In this document: positions 53,038 through 60,902 of the stretch, in pieces
Layout: every line of letters starts with the position of its first letter
Numbering within the stretch: position 1 is the first letter of the stretch
Source: Rossellomorea vietnamensis
GTDB taxonomy: Bacteria; Bacillota; Bacilli; Bacillales; Bacillaceae_B
Reading direction: 5' to 3'
Assembly: GCF_001305855.1 (NCBI RefSeq)
Contig: NZ_LIXZ01000007.1
Span: 124,001-188,000 of the forward strand
Length of the DNA: 64,000 nucleotides
Position numbers and translations under genes: made by a program
Notes under the pieces: generated by a model
Told to the model about the DNA's origin: nothing
Databases searched by the model: none
Seen by the model: only the letters and a program-made list of their open reading frames with translations

Positions 53038-54159
53038 TTAGTGATGTCCTTCGCCGTCTTCTGGAACAATTTCAAGCATGTTATCAATTATCCCCTGGGT
53101 CTCATAAGAAATGGTTCCAGTACTTCCTATCAAATAGGAGTGATTATAAGGACCTTCCTGTGGAGTTTCTTTAAAGGTAGGTTTAATCTTTGCAAGGAAA
53201 TGATTGATTGAATCATCCAGCTTACCCCGATCAAGCCAAAGTAGAGGACAATGCTTTCCAAGGTGTGAAAACGGAGTAGTGACAATAGCCAATTCAGGCT
53301 GTGAGGTTGAAATAAATGAAAGTCCTCTTCCAGGCTTGTTGATACCCCAGCCGAAGCCACTGTCATCGTCTTTAAACATAGTAAATTGAACTGAACACTC
53401 TACAGGATTACTACCGGGAATTCTAGACACGTTCCCGATTGTACTCAGCTTTTCTTCTACCTGTTTAGAAACAATGGTTTCAGGGCCTAGAATATATATA
53501 TTTGGATTCTCTCTTTTCTTGATGGCTTTAATGGTTTCGTTTGGAATGTCATTCCTATTTACATATAAAATAGGCTCAGGCATATGGGCAATCCAATAAC
53601 CAGCTACAAGGGAAAATAATTTTGCCTCATCCTCGGATGATACGATAAGAATATTTTCGGGATATTCATCTGTCAACCTTGCATATTCTTCATCTGCTTT
53701 ATACGCAAATTGAGCATCAGTATCTGCTTCTAATGATTGGACCTTGTAGGAAGATACTTGGTTATAAACCCGTTCAGACACGTCTCCCATAAGCATTATT
53801 TGAATCCCTTCAGAATTCCCTTTAGGCTGCAGTCTTTCAATTTCGTTTATCACTTCTTCTGGTATCCCATCCGTTTCGAAATGGAAAACGGGCCCGTTGT
53901 TGGGGTGATGGACAAAATTGACTGATGCCAATCCAGTGGTCCATGAATGTTTAGGATAGAGAATGACCGTGCCGGGGCGTGTTTCATCATGGGTGGCCGG
54001 CCAAATCATTTGGGAAGTGTGGAGGGAAGCCTCCAGAATATGATCTGTTTGCACTCTAGAGACATTTTTCGTGTCCAGTGTTATGAGATTTTCTTCTGAG
54101 CGGTGGTTGAAAGTAGTTGGTTTATTGGCGAATAGTTCACTTTTTTCGTGTGTTTTCAT
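53038..54159 (-). CDS. Cell-wall-binding-repeat-2-like protein without signal peptide
   Basis: 373 aa, function not established. The middle region resembles CWB2 repeats: NIYILGPETIVSKQVEEKL followed by VSRIPGSNPVECSVQF and earlier NILIVSSEDEAKLFSLVAGYW. CWB2 proteins are normally exported, yet this one begins with a charged segment (MKTHEKSELFANKPTTFNHR) and has no hydrophobic signal. It ends in EDGEGHH. It is divergent from the metal permease, and both face identical promoter motifs, so it is part of the copper response. Confidence 0.65.
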   Translation of the reverse strand: MKTHEKSELFANKPTTFNHRSEENLITLDTKNVSRVQTDHILEASLHTSQMIWPATHDETRPGTVILYPKHSWTTGLASVNFVHHPNNGPVFHFETDGIPEEVINEIERLQPKGNSEGIQIMLMGDVSERVYNQVSSYKVQSLEADTDAQFAYKADEEYARLTDEYPENILIVSSEDEAKLFSLVAGYWIAHMPEPILYVNRNDIPNETIKAIKKRENPNIYILGPETIVSKQVEEKLSTIGNVSRIPGSNPVECSVQFTMFKDDDSGFGWGINKPGRGLSFISTSQPELAIVTTPFSHLGKHCPLLWLDRGKLDDSINHFLAKIKPTFKETPQEGPYNHSYLIGSTGTISYETQGIIDNMLEIVPEDGEGHH

Positions 54160-54195
54160 AGAATCCTCCTAAATGTATTTGTCATCATATGATTT

Positions 54196-54226
54196 ATACC
54201 CCAGAAATTTGCAGATTGTTTGCAGA
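54196..54226 (-). promoter_or_regulatory. Copper-block promoter motif upstream of the CWB2-like gene
   Basis: On the minus strand TCTGCA-N5-TCTGCA-N7-GGGGTAT, ending 37 bases before the start codon at 54159. Confidence 0.65.
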
Positions 54227-54273
54227 TGAAAGATTCCCCTATTAAATCAATTCTAACCAAGTTGTTTTTCCAT

Positions 54274-54304
54274 TTTGCATTATATTTGCATATTTAAAGG
54301 GTAT
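54274..54304 (+). promoter_or_regulatory. Copper-block promoter motif upstream of the permease
   Basis: TTTGCA-N5-TTTGCA-N7-AGGGTAT, ending 37 bases before the permease start. The second hexamer lies 16 bases before TATTAT (54307-54312) and would occupy the -35 position. Confidence 0.7.
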
Positions 54305-54340
54305 CGTATTATCACCTATAAAAGAAAAGGAGATGATTCT

Positions 54341-55522
54341 TTGTTAGATTTAATCGGTGAATCAGCCAAGACCTCGCTGGGTTACTTCTGGAAATCAGGG
54401 TGGGCCTTTGTACTAGGGTATTTGATCAGCTCCATGATTCAGGCATTTGTCCAAAAGGATAAAATGGTGAAGTATATGGGGAATGCGAGCTTAAAGTCCG
54501 TCGGTTTATCCTCGCTGTTTGGGGCGATCAGTTCATCCTGTTCGTTTGCGGCTCTGGCGGCTGGAAGGAATTTATTTAAGAAAGGGGCACATTTTATTCC
54601 AACCCTTGCATTTTTATTTGCGTCTACGAATTTAGTCATAGAGTTAGGAATCCTAATTTATATCTTTTTAGGATGGCAGTTTGTTTTAGCTGAAATGATT
54701 GGTGGAATTGTACTCATCCTCGTCACGTGGTTATTAGTGAAACTCACTTTCCCTCGACAATTGGTAGAAGAGGCGAGGGAACACGTGGAGGATGAAGATG
54801 ATGAAAATGAGGATTTCGATTGGAAAGAGAAGATAAGATCCAAGGAAGGCTGGCTTCAGGTCGGTCATGAATTCGTCATGAATTGGAAGATGGTATGGAA
54901 AGAAATCACGATCGGATTTACGATTGCAGGGATGATGGCGACTTTTGTATCGGAAGACACATGGAAAAGTTTCTTTATGGCAGATCAGCCTGACACATTC
55001 TTAAAGGTATTGGAAAATGCACTCATAGGGCCATTGGTTGCAATGCTGACCTTTATCGGAGCGATGGGGAATATTCCGATCTCCACCATACTTGCATCAA
55101 GTGGAGTGGCTTTCGCAGGTATCATGGCATTTATTTATTCAGATTTAGTCGTACCTCCCATTATTGCTGTTCATAAAAAATATTACGGATTGAAAACGGC
55201 CTTATATATTGCAGGTGTCTTTTACGTATCCATTATTTTAACCGCTCTTGGCATGCACTACGGATTTACAGCCATGGGCGTTCTCCCTGAAGATGCCAAG
55301 CAGGTCATGAATGAAGATCCGTTTAAGATTGATTATACATTCTGGTTGAATATCGTCTTCGTGGTAGTGGCCGGTGTATCCATCTATTTAAATAAATTAT
55401 TTAAAGAATCCGATGCCCACTCGCACATGATGATGATGGAGGGAGATTCGAAGTTCAAGACGATTGTGACGTATGTATGTTTAGTTTATTTAGCAGTAGG
55501 AACGATTTTATTTATTTTTTAA
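54341..55522 (+). CDS. Permease (SO_0444/YraQ-like metal efflux)
   Basis: 393 aa with about nine hydrophobic segments and a charged cytosolic linker (residues 145-170, many Asp/Glu). GAISSSCSFAALAAGRNLFKKGAHF with its Ser-Cys-Ser, and the repeated half IGAMGNIPISTILASSGVAFAG, mark the UPF0718/ArsP-related permease family, members of which export copper, zinc or arsenicals. TTG 54341 is chosen because AAAGGAGATG precedes it. Followed by a hairpin terminator at about 55546. Confidence 0.82.
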   Translation: MLDLIGESAKTSLGYFWKSGWAFVLGYLISSMIQAFVQKDKMVKYMGNASLKSVGLSSLFGAISSSCSFAALAAGRNLFKKGAHFIPTLAFLFASTNLVIELGILIYIFLGWQFVLAEMIGGIVLILVTWLLVKLTFPRQLVEEAREHVEDEDDENEDFDWKEKIRSKEGWLQVGHEFVMNWKMVWKEITIGFTIAGMMATFVSEDTWKSFFMADQPDTFLKVLENALIGPLVAMLTFIGAMGNIPISTILASSGVAFAGIMAFIYSDLVVPPIIAVHKKYYGLKTALYIAGVFYVSIILTALGMHYGFTAMGVLPEDAKQVMNEDPFKIDYTFWLNIVFVVVAGVSIYLNKLFKESDAHSHMMMMEGDSKFKTIVTYVCLVYLAVGTILFIF

Positions 55523-55545
55523 TAGGGTGAATTGATACAAGATAA

Positions 55546-55578
55546 GGGATGTCCAATAGTTATGGGGCATCCTTTTTA
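55546..55578 (+). terminator. Terminator after the permease
   Basis: GGGATGTCC and GGGGCATCC pair imperfectly and are followed by TTTTT. Confidence 0.7.
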
Positions 55579-55608
55579 CCTTTGTCCTACATTATAAATC
55601 TTCTATGT

Positions 55609-55639
55609 ATACCCTGTGTTTATGCAGATTCTATGCAAA
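55609..55639 (-). promoter_or_regulatory. Copper-block motif upstream of the copper storage gene, reverse orientation
   Basis: Minus-strand TTTGCA-N5-TCTGCA-N7-AGGGTAT. It points away from the downstream plus-strand gene at 55750, from which it is 111 bases distant, unlike the other copies. Confidence 0.55.
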
Positions 55640-55749
55640 ATAAAATAAACCTGACAAAACCGAGAAAAAAGGGTTTTTTCCGTTTAATGGGTTTCTAACT
55701 GGATATAGTAAATGTGTAACAACTAACTATTACTTAGGAGGAAGATAAA

Positions 55750-56076
55750 ATGTCACATGAAAAGTATCAATCTGCCATCAAAGCATTACACGAGTGTATG
55801 GAAGCCTGTAACCACTGTTTCGATTCTTGTTTACAAGAAGAGGATATTAACATGATGAAAGAGTGTATCCGTTTGGATCGTGAATGTGCGGACATATGTG
55901 CATACTTAGAACAATCCTTAGTGAGGGGAACACCATTCGCAGCTGAACTGGCACAGGTTTGTGCGAAGATTTGTGAAACATGCGGGGAAGAATGTAAGAA
56001 ACATGATCACGATCATTGTCAGAAATGTGCCGATGCATGCTTCAATTGTGCAGAAGAATGTAAGAAAATCGCGTAA
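55750..56076 (+). CDS. Four-helix-bundle copper-binding protein (DUF326, Csp-like)
   Basis: 108 aa with 16 cysteines spaced as CxxxC and CxxC along predicted helices (ECMEACNHCFDSC, CAKICETCGEECKK, CQKCADACFNCAEEC) plus an HDHDH segment. This is the pattern of Csp3/DUF326 proteins, in which a four-helix bundle lined by Cys holds many cuprous ions. There is no signal peptide, so it is a cytosolic copper store. AGGAGGAAG precedes the ATG; the terminator follows directly. Confidence 0.9.
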   Translation: MSHEKYQSAIKALHECMEACNHCFDSCLQEEDINMMKECIRLDRECADICAYLEQSLVRGTPFAAELAQVCAKICETCGEECKKHDHDHCQKCADACFNCAEECKKIA

Positions 56077-56078
56077 GC

Positions 56079-56120
56079 AAAAAGGAGTGGAGACCATTCA
56101 ATGGATCTCCACTCCTTTTT
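56079..56120. terminator. Bidirectional terminator after the copper storage gene
   Basis: AAAAAGGAGTGGAGA / TCTCCACTCCTTTTT, perfect 15-bp stem between convergent genes. Confidence 0.92.
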
Positions 56121-56126
56121 AATATC

Positions 56127-57047
56127 TTACTTTGCAATCTTTCCTTCATTTACAACTTCATCCCATGTTTCACCGTTATTGGTCGTTTGATAAATATCAT
56201 TATTATAGGTCACGACCGTCCACTCATCAGAGCTTTCTGGGTTGGAGGAGATATACATAATCGGATTATCTTTAGATAATTTTGGAGTAGGGTAGGGGTG
56301 AACTTTGTTAGATTTAAAGTCCCATTCGTATAATTGTATCTTTCCTTCTTCAATACTGGAAAAAAGCCCGACCCGTTTGGATAAGTAGATACTGGTGACC
56401 GTTTGGGAATTCTCTACTTTTGTAAAGGAGTCTCCGCCGTCTTTTGATACATATACCCCATCTTTACTGGAGATGGCCAGCATCTCTTTCTTTGAAGGAT
56501 GAACCGCGATATTTCCGATTGAAGTAGAGTCAAACCCTTTCATCTCTGCCTTTTCCCAATTTCCCCCTTCATCCATGGTGCGGTAAAGCCCTGTCTCCAT
56601 CTCAGAGTTTGGCTCTTCGTTAATCGCATAAATGGCTTTGGACTGGTACCCGGCCCCGAGATAATGAAAGTCGGTTTCACCGTATAAGGCCAACTTGTCC
56701 AATGACTTGCCGCCATCGGTGCTTTTGACCAAGCCAAGGGGGTTTTTTAATATTGACCCTTCTTCCGGGTGACCGCTGGAATAAAATCCATCTTTATACG
56801 GCTGGAAACCCATATAGTCGTGTTTAAGACTATTGGTTCCGTACCAAGTGGAATCTTTGTATTTCATTAATCCATCATGGGTAGCAATGACCAAATCTCC
56901 TTGATTATTCGGATACCCGATTCCGTGAATGTGATCGATGGTCGTATCTTTCGATTTGACGTAGGAATATTCCTCATCTGATGCAGAGCAGCCAGATACC
57001 ATGATACCCAATGAAGATACTAGAAAGAATGTTTTGATGTGTTTCAT
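56127..57047 (-). CDS. BNR-repeat (sialidase/sortilin-like) lipoprotein
   Basis: 306 aa. Signal peptide with lipobox VSGC (Cys about 20). The rest is a beta-propeller with Asp-box repeats: KSTDGGKSLDKL, RTMDEGGNWEK, VSKDGGDSFTK and QTTNNGETWDE. Early IDHIHGIGY contains paired His. The family occurs near copper resistance genes as an annotated glycosylhydrolase-like protein, but no catalytic set can be named. It follows the response-regulator gene by 21 bases, so it is probably the third gene of the kinase operon. Confidence 0.75.
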   Translation of the reverse strand: MKHIKTFFLVSSLGIMVSGCSASDEEYSYVKSKDTTIDHIHGIGYPNNQGDLVIATHDGLMKYKDSTWYGTNSLKHDYMGFQPYKDGFYSSGHPEEGSILKNPLGLVKSTDGGKSLDKLALYGETDFHYLGAGYQSKAIYAINEEPNSEMETGLYRTMDEGGNWEKAEMKGFDSTSIGNIAVHPSKKEMLAISSKDGVYVSKDGGDSFTKVENSQTVTSIYLSKRVGLFSSIEEGKIQLYEWDFKSNKVHPYPTPKLSKDNPIMYISSNPESSDEWTVVTYNNDIYQTTNNGETWDEVVNEGKIAK

Positions 57048-57068
57048 TAATTTTTCCCGCTTTCTCTA

Positions 57069-57755
57069 TTATATTTTCCACTGGTACCCGATGCCCCAGA
57101 TTGTTTTCAAATGGTCCTCGATGGGGAATCCGGCTTTTTTTAATTTATCCCTCAGGTTCCTGATATGTGAATCGACGGTTCTGATGTCAGTTTTGGAATT
57201 GATATCCCACACCATCAAAAGGAGTTGTTCCCTGGTATATACGCGGTCGGTATTTTTCATCAAGGAATGCAGGATATTGTATTCCTTTAAGGTTAAGGAA
57301 AGAATTTGATTTTGATACTTTAACGAATAGGTGTGTCCGTCCAATGTGAAACTGCCCCTGGTCAGTTGTTGCGAATCATCTATTTGATCATAACTGGTTT
57401 TTCTTCTGAAGAGTGCATTTACCCGTGCGATAAGTTCACCTTCGTCAAAAGGCTTAGTAATATAATCATCGGCACCTACGTTTAATCCCTTCACGATGTC
57501 ACCCTTCTCCCCCCTGGCTGTTAACATGATGATGGGAACATGGGAAAAGTTCCTGACTTTTTCACATGTTTGAAAGCCATTCAGTTCCGGCATCATAATG
57601 TCTAAAATGATCAGGTCTACTGGATGGTGTTTCAAATATTGAATCGCATCATAACCATTATTTTTCTTTACACACGTATAATCGTGAGGAGTGAGATAAA
57701 GTTCCAAAAGATTTAACATTTTTGTTTCGTCATCTATTAATAAAATGGTGTTCAC
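57069..57755 (-). CDS. OmpR/PhoB family response regulator
   Basis: 228 aa. Receiver residues 1-115 (LIDDE, acceptor Asp in LIILDIMMPEL, KPFDEGEL) and a winged-helix DNA-binding domain from about 130 (LTLKEYNILHSLMKNTD, RTVDSHIRNLRDKL, IWGIGYQWK). OmpR-type regulators bind direct repeats about 11 bp apart, the spacing seen in this block's promoter motif. GTG 57755 with GGAGG before it. Lies 18 bases after the kinase. Confidence 0.93.
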   Translation of the reverse strand: MNTILLIDDETKMLNLLELYLTPHDYTCVKKNNGYDAIQYLKHHPVDLIILDIMMPELNGFQTCEKVRNFSHVPIIMLTARGEKGDIVKGLNVGADDYITKPFDEGELIARVNALFRRKTSYDQIDDSQQLTRGSFTLDGHTYSLKYQNQILSLTLKEYNILHSLMKNTDRVYTREQLLLMVWDINSKTDIRTVDSHIRNLRDKLKKAGFPIEDHLKTIWGIGYQWKI

Positions 57756-57773
57756 AGGTCAAACCTCCAAGGA

Positions 57774-59135
57774 TTAAATTATGATAGTAATTGATGTCCC
57801 CTTATTCGGTTCACTTTTCATCGAGATGTTCCCACCGTGAGCTTCCACGAGCTCCTTTACGATGGATAAGCCGAGACCGGAACCTCCAAATTCCCTTGAG
57901 CGTGATTTTTCTACCCGATACAATCGGTTGAATACCTGAGGCAGCTCCTCAGCTGAAATCCCTATACCTTGATCGATGATTGTAAGGGCCATTTTACCAG
58001 TTACATGCTGTCGGACGAGGACAGTAGTTGTTGAACCGGCCTTTGAATATTTCAAGGAGTTATCTAAGAGATTCATGATGATTTGTTCCAGACGGATCGG
58101 GTCTGCATGGAATGAAAATGAATCCTTGATAGATAGGATTAAATTCATTCCCTCACTTTTAAAAGCAGGTGTGATCTTTTTAATGATTTTTTGAAAGTAT
58201 GGGGATAGTTGAATCTCTTCCAATTGAATGGAAAAGTTATTCTTATCAATTTTGGCAAGCTCAAATAGATTTTCGATTAATGTGACAATGGTTTTAGATT
58301 CTTCCTGTATGATCGTTAAGTACTCTTTTCTTTCAGATTCAGAGATTTCTTCACGAAGCGCTACATTCGTATAGCCAAGAACATACGTCAAGGGGGTTCT
58401 CAGCTCGTGAGAAATAGTAGCCAGAAATTCAGATCGGTCGTGTTGAATGGTTTCTAAATCATTGGCTAGAGTTTTGATTGATGCTGCTAGTTCCCCAAGC
58501 TCATCTTTTCCCAGGTGAGGTAGCTTGACCTCGAAATTCCCTTTGCTCAATTCTTCAGTGGCTTGCTTCATTCTAATTAGTGGCCGGGTCAATATTTTGG
58601 ACAGAAGAATATGGATACAGGCTAAGATGATGAGACTCATGATTCCTGCAAGTAGAAAGTGTCCGTTTAGTTTACTAATTAAGTTCCGTAAAGGAGTTGC
58701 GCTTTTAAACATATAAACATAGCCTGCGTTTCCATCTTTCTCAAAAGCTGTAACCGTGGCTAAATAATTCATGTCCTTCCAATTAGCTTCAATCACCCTT
58801 CCTTCACGAGGCAAAGATCGGGGGCTATCATTAATTAATTCCCTCATTCCTTTTGTTAGTTTCTTCGAACTGATAATCACTTGATGATTTTTATCGGTTA
58901 TCACAACTTCGGTTTCAGTTTTGGATTCCATAAGGGCAATATGATGCAAGGTCGTATTTGAATAACGATCCTCTAATACATCACGATGGCTGTTCCCTCG
59001 GGATAGGATGGACTGAAATTCCTCCTGAATCCGAGCATCAATAATATTGTCATGGAGGTATAACATTAACAAACCTTCCATGATAAATACGGCTATCGTA
59101 AAGTAAGCAGCTAACTTGGTTGAAATTTTATTCAT
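57774..59135 (-). CDS. Sensor histidine kinase of the copper block
   Basis: 453 aa. Membrane helices at about 8-27 and 160-182 flank an external domain of about 130 residues. HAMP follows, then HisKA (ATISHELRTPLTYVLGY) and an ATPase domain (NLLDNSLKYSK, DQGIGI, GGSGLGLSIVKELV). Together with the downstream regulator it forms a CusS/CopS-like pair; metal sensing is inferred from context. Kinase first, regulator second is the reverse of the most common order. Confidence 0.9.
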   Translation of the reverse strand: MNKISTKLAAYFTIAVFIMEGLLMLYLHDNIIDARIQEEFQSILSRGNSHRDVLEDRYSNTTLHHIALMESKTETEVVITDKNHQVIISSKKLTKGMRELINDSPRSLPREGRVIEANWKDMNYLATVTAFEKDGNAGYVYMFKSATPLRNLISKLNGHFLLAGIMSLIILACIHILLSKILTRPLIRMKQATEELSKGNFEVKLPHLGKDELGELAASIKTLANDLETIQHDRSEFLATISHELRTPLTYVLGYTNVALREEISESERKEYLTIIQEESKTIVTLIENLFELAKIDKNNFSIQLEEIQLSPYFQKIIKKITPAFKSEGMNLILSIKDSFSFHADPIRLEQIIMNLLDNSLKYSKAGSTTTVLVRQHVTGKMALTIIDQGIGISAEELPQVFNRLYRVEKSRSREFGGSGLGLSIVKELVEAHGGNISMKSEPNKGTSITIII

Positions 59136-59244
59136 ATTGGCAACCTCATTTATATATTTCTTTGTTTAGTTTAGCGGAAAAATATGAAAAAAGTATGCAC
59201 AGGGATTTCTCCTATTTTAATTCACCAATTAGTGTTAAGTACTC

Positions 59245-59257
59245 AATACGATACCCT
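59245..59257 (-). promoter_or_regulatory. 13-bp match to the permease promoter in front of the kinase operon
   Basis: Minus-strand AGGGTATCGTATT is identical to 54298-54310 in the permease promoter. The paired TNTNCA hexamers in front of it are not preserved. It lies about 110 bases before the kinase start. Confidence 0.4.
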
Positions 59258-59290
59258 AAAGAAACTGTAATGAAAATATCCTTTGTCTGT

Positions 59291-59321
59291 TCTCCATATA
59301 ATTTGCATATTTACTGGGTAG
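59291..59321 (+). promoter_or_regulatory. Copper-block promoter motif upstream of the YdhK-type gene
   Basis: TCTCCA-N5-TTTGCA-N7-TGGGTAG, ending 36 bases before the start codon. Confidence 0.6.
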
Positions 59322-59356
59322 AATTCTTAAAGAAATTACTCGAGGAGGTCCTACTT

Positions 59357-59947
59357 ATGAAACAACGTAGAAGAAATTGGTTCCTATTTATTGTTATAGC
59401 TCTGTTTCTCATGTTGAGTGCTTGTTCAAATAATCAAGATGAGAATAAAACAAATAGTGATAATGAGGCGGAGAAGTCCGAAGAAATGGATGGTATGGAA
59501 CATGATGACATGAATCACTCAGGTTCGGAAGAGGTACCGAATGGCTTGAAAGAATCAACTAGCCCAGAATATGAAGTGGGAAGCAAGGCCGTCATGAAGG
59601 CTGATCATATGAAAGGTATGAAGGATGCAGAAGCAACCATTACAGGGGCTTACGACACGGTTGTTTATACTGTTACCTATACACCAACCACTGGTGGAGA
59701 GAAAGTGGAGGATCATAAATGGGTCATTCATGAAGAACTGAAAGACTTTGGTGATCAGCCGTATAAACCTGGAGAAAAGGTCGTCTTGAATGCCGATCAT
59801 ATGAAGGGGATGAAAGGGGCGGCGGCTAACATTGAATCTGCTGAAGAAATGACGGTTTATATGGTAGATTACACACCTACTACAGGTGGAGAAGAAGTAA
59901 AGAATCACAAATGGGTCACTGAGAGCGAATTAACACCAGTTGAATAA
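59357..59947 (+). CDS. ydhK: YdhK-type lipoprotein with two DUF1541 repeats
   Basis: 196 aa. Signal peptide with lipobox LSAC (Cys 22), then an acidic Met/His-rich linker (EEMDGMEHDDMNHSG) and two tandem DUF1541 units, each with ADHMKGMK, YTPTTGG and DHKW or NHKW. The His and Met residues suggest external copper binding. ATG 59357 follows GAGGAGG; the longer open frame to 59120 would run through the promoter and is rejected. Own terminator follows. Confidence 0.88.
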   Translation: MKQRRRNWFLFIVIALFLMLSACSNNQDENKTNSDNEAEKSEEMDGMEHDDMNHSGSEEVPNGLKESTSPEYEVGSKAVMKADHMKGMKDAEATITGAYDTVVYTVTYTPTTGGEKVEDHKWVIHEELKDFGDQPYKPGEKVVLNADHMKGMKGAAANIESAEEMTVYMVDYTPTTGGEEVKNHKWVTESELTPVE

Positions 59948-59950
59948 AAG

Positions 59951-59992
59951 AAAAAAGAGATGACCGTATCTTTTACGAATCATCTCTTTTTT
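59951..59992 (+). terminator. Terminator after the YdhK-type gene
   Basis: AAAAAAGAGATGA / TCATCTCTTTTTT perfect stem with internal extension. Confidence 0.9.
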
Positions 59993-60111
59993 GGCCAACG
60001 GCATATTTTCGTTTTAAAAAGGAAGGAGTTTATAGAATACCGCCAGTGGTACACAATATATACACAGGATAAGGGTACAACCCCATTTTTAATTAATTCT
60101 AACTCAATCTG

Positions 60112-60140
60112 TTGACTAAAATCGATTACAGTTGTAAACT
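60112..60140 (+). promoter_or_regulatory. Promoter of copYZA
   Basis: TTGACT (60112-60117), 17 bases, TAAACT (60135-60140). The first cop box overlaps the spacer and -10, so CopY binding would block polymerase. Confidence 0.55.
60127..60136. promoter_or_regulatory. Cop box 1
   Basis: TACAGTTGTA, exact match to the CopY operator TACANNTGTA, inside the longer ATCGATTACAGTTGTAAAC. Confidence 0.92.
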
Positions 60141-60156
60141 ATAAACATAAATCGAT

Positions 60157-60166
60157 TACAATTGTA
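60157..60166. promoter_or_regulatory. Cop box 2
   Basis: TACAATTGTA, exact TACANNTGTA, 30 bp from box 1 with nearly identical flanks (ATCGAT before, AAC after). Confidence 0.92.
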
Positions 60167-60187
60167 AACAGTGGAGGGGTGATTACC

Positions 60188-60649
60188 TTGCCCAAAGAAG
60201 AAAAACCGGAAATCACGGATTCTGAGTGGGAAGTGATGAGAGTTGTCTGGACGCTCAAAGAAGTGACCAGCAAGGAAATAAGTGCCGTCCTTCAGGAAAA
60301 GAAAGAGTGGAAACCGGCAACGACGAAAACCTTTATTGGGCGCCTGGTCAAAAAAGGGATGCTGACAACCGAAAAAATAGGCAACCGGTTCATTTACAGG
60401 CCGGGAGTCAGTGAGGAAGAAAGCCTCAAAACATTGAAGTCAGGATTATTTACTCATATATGCAGCCGGGCGGTGGGGAAGACGATTGCCGACCTGATTG
60501 GAGAGGCAACGCTGAGTCATGATGATATCACTCTTCTTGAACAAGTTTTACAAACTAAGAAAAAAGATGCTGTCGATGAAATCGCATGTAATTGCGTACC
60601 CGGACAGTGTACCTGCAAAAAAGATCACGGCATGAACTGCCATCATTAA
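60188..60649 (+). CDS. copY: Copper-responsive repressor CopY (BlaI/MecI family)
   Basis: 153 aa. Residues 1-75 form the winged helix (ITDSEWEVMRVVWTLKEVTSKEI, ATTKTFIGRLVKKGML). The C-terminal CNCVPGQCTC is the CxC-x4-CxC site that exchanges zinc for cuprous copper and so releases DNA. The last residues are also His-rich. Two cop boxes lie right upstream, showing autoregulation of copY-copZ-copA. TTG 60188 has GGAGGGG eight bases before; GTG 60179 overlaps that site. Confidence 0.95.
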   Translation: MPKEEKPEITDSEWEVMRVVWTLKEVTSKEISAVLQEKKEWKPATTKTFIGRLVKKGMLTTEKIGNRFIYRPGVSEEESLKTLKSGLFTHICSRAVGKTIADLIGEATLSHDDITLLEQVLQTKKKDAVDEIACNCVPGQCTCKKDHGMNCHH

Positions 60650-60671
60650 AAATCAAAGGAGTGTTTTAGCA

Positions 60672-60887
60672 ATGGAAAAAACATTATTAAACGTATCTGG
60701 AATGACATGTGGGAATTGTGTAAAAAAAGTAGAGACTGTTTTAAATGAACTGGACGGAGTAGAAAAAGCCAAAGTTGATCTCGAGAATGGTGCGGCTAAG
60801 GTGAAGTATGACGAATCGAAGCAATCACCAGACAGTTTAAGTAAAGTGGTGTCTGATGCGGGATATCAAACAGAACCTGCAAAATAA
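60672..60887 (+). CDS. copZ: Copper chaperone CopZ
   Basis: 71-aa single heavy-metal-associated domain with SGMTCGNCVKKVE (MxCxxC) near residue 10 and a typical ferredoxin-like repeat pattern ending DAGYQTEPAK. Hands cuprous copper to CopA and to CopY. AAAGGAG before the ATG; 15 bases before copA. Confidence 0.95.
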   Translation: MEKTLLNVSGMTCGNCVKKVETVLNELDGVEKAKVDLENGAAKVKYDESKQSPDSLSKVVSDAGYQTEPAK

Positions 60888-60902
60888 AGGGTGGTTAAAA
60901 CA

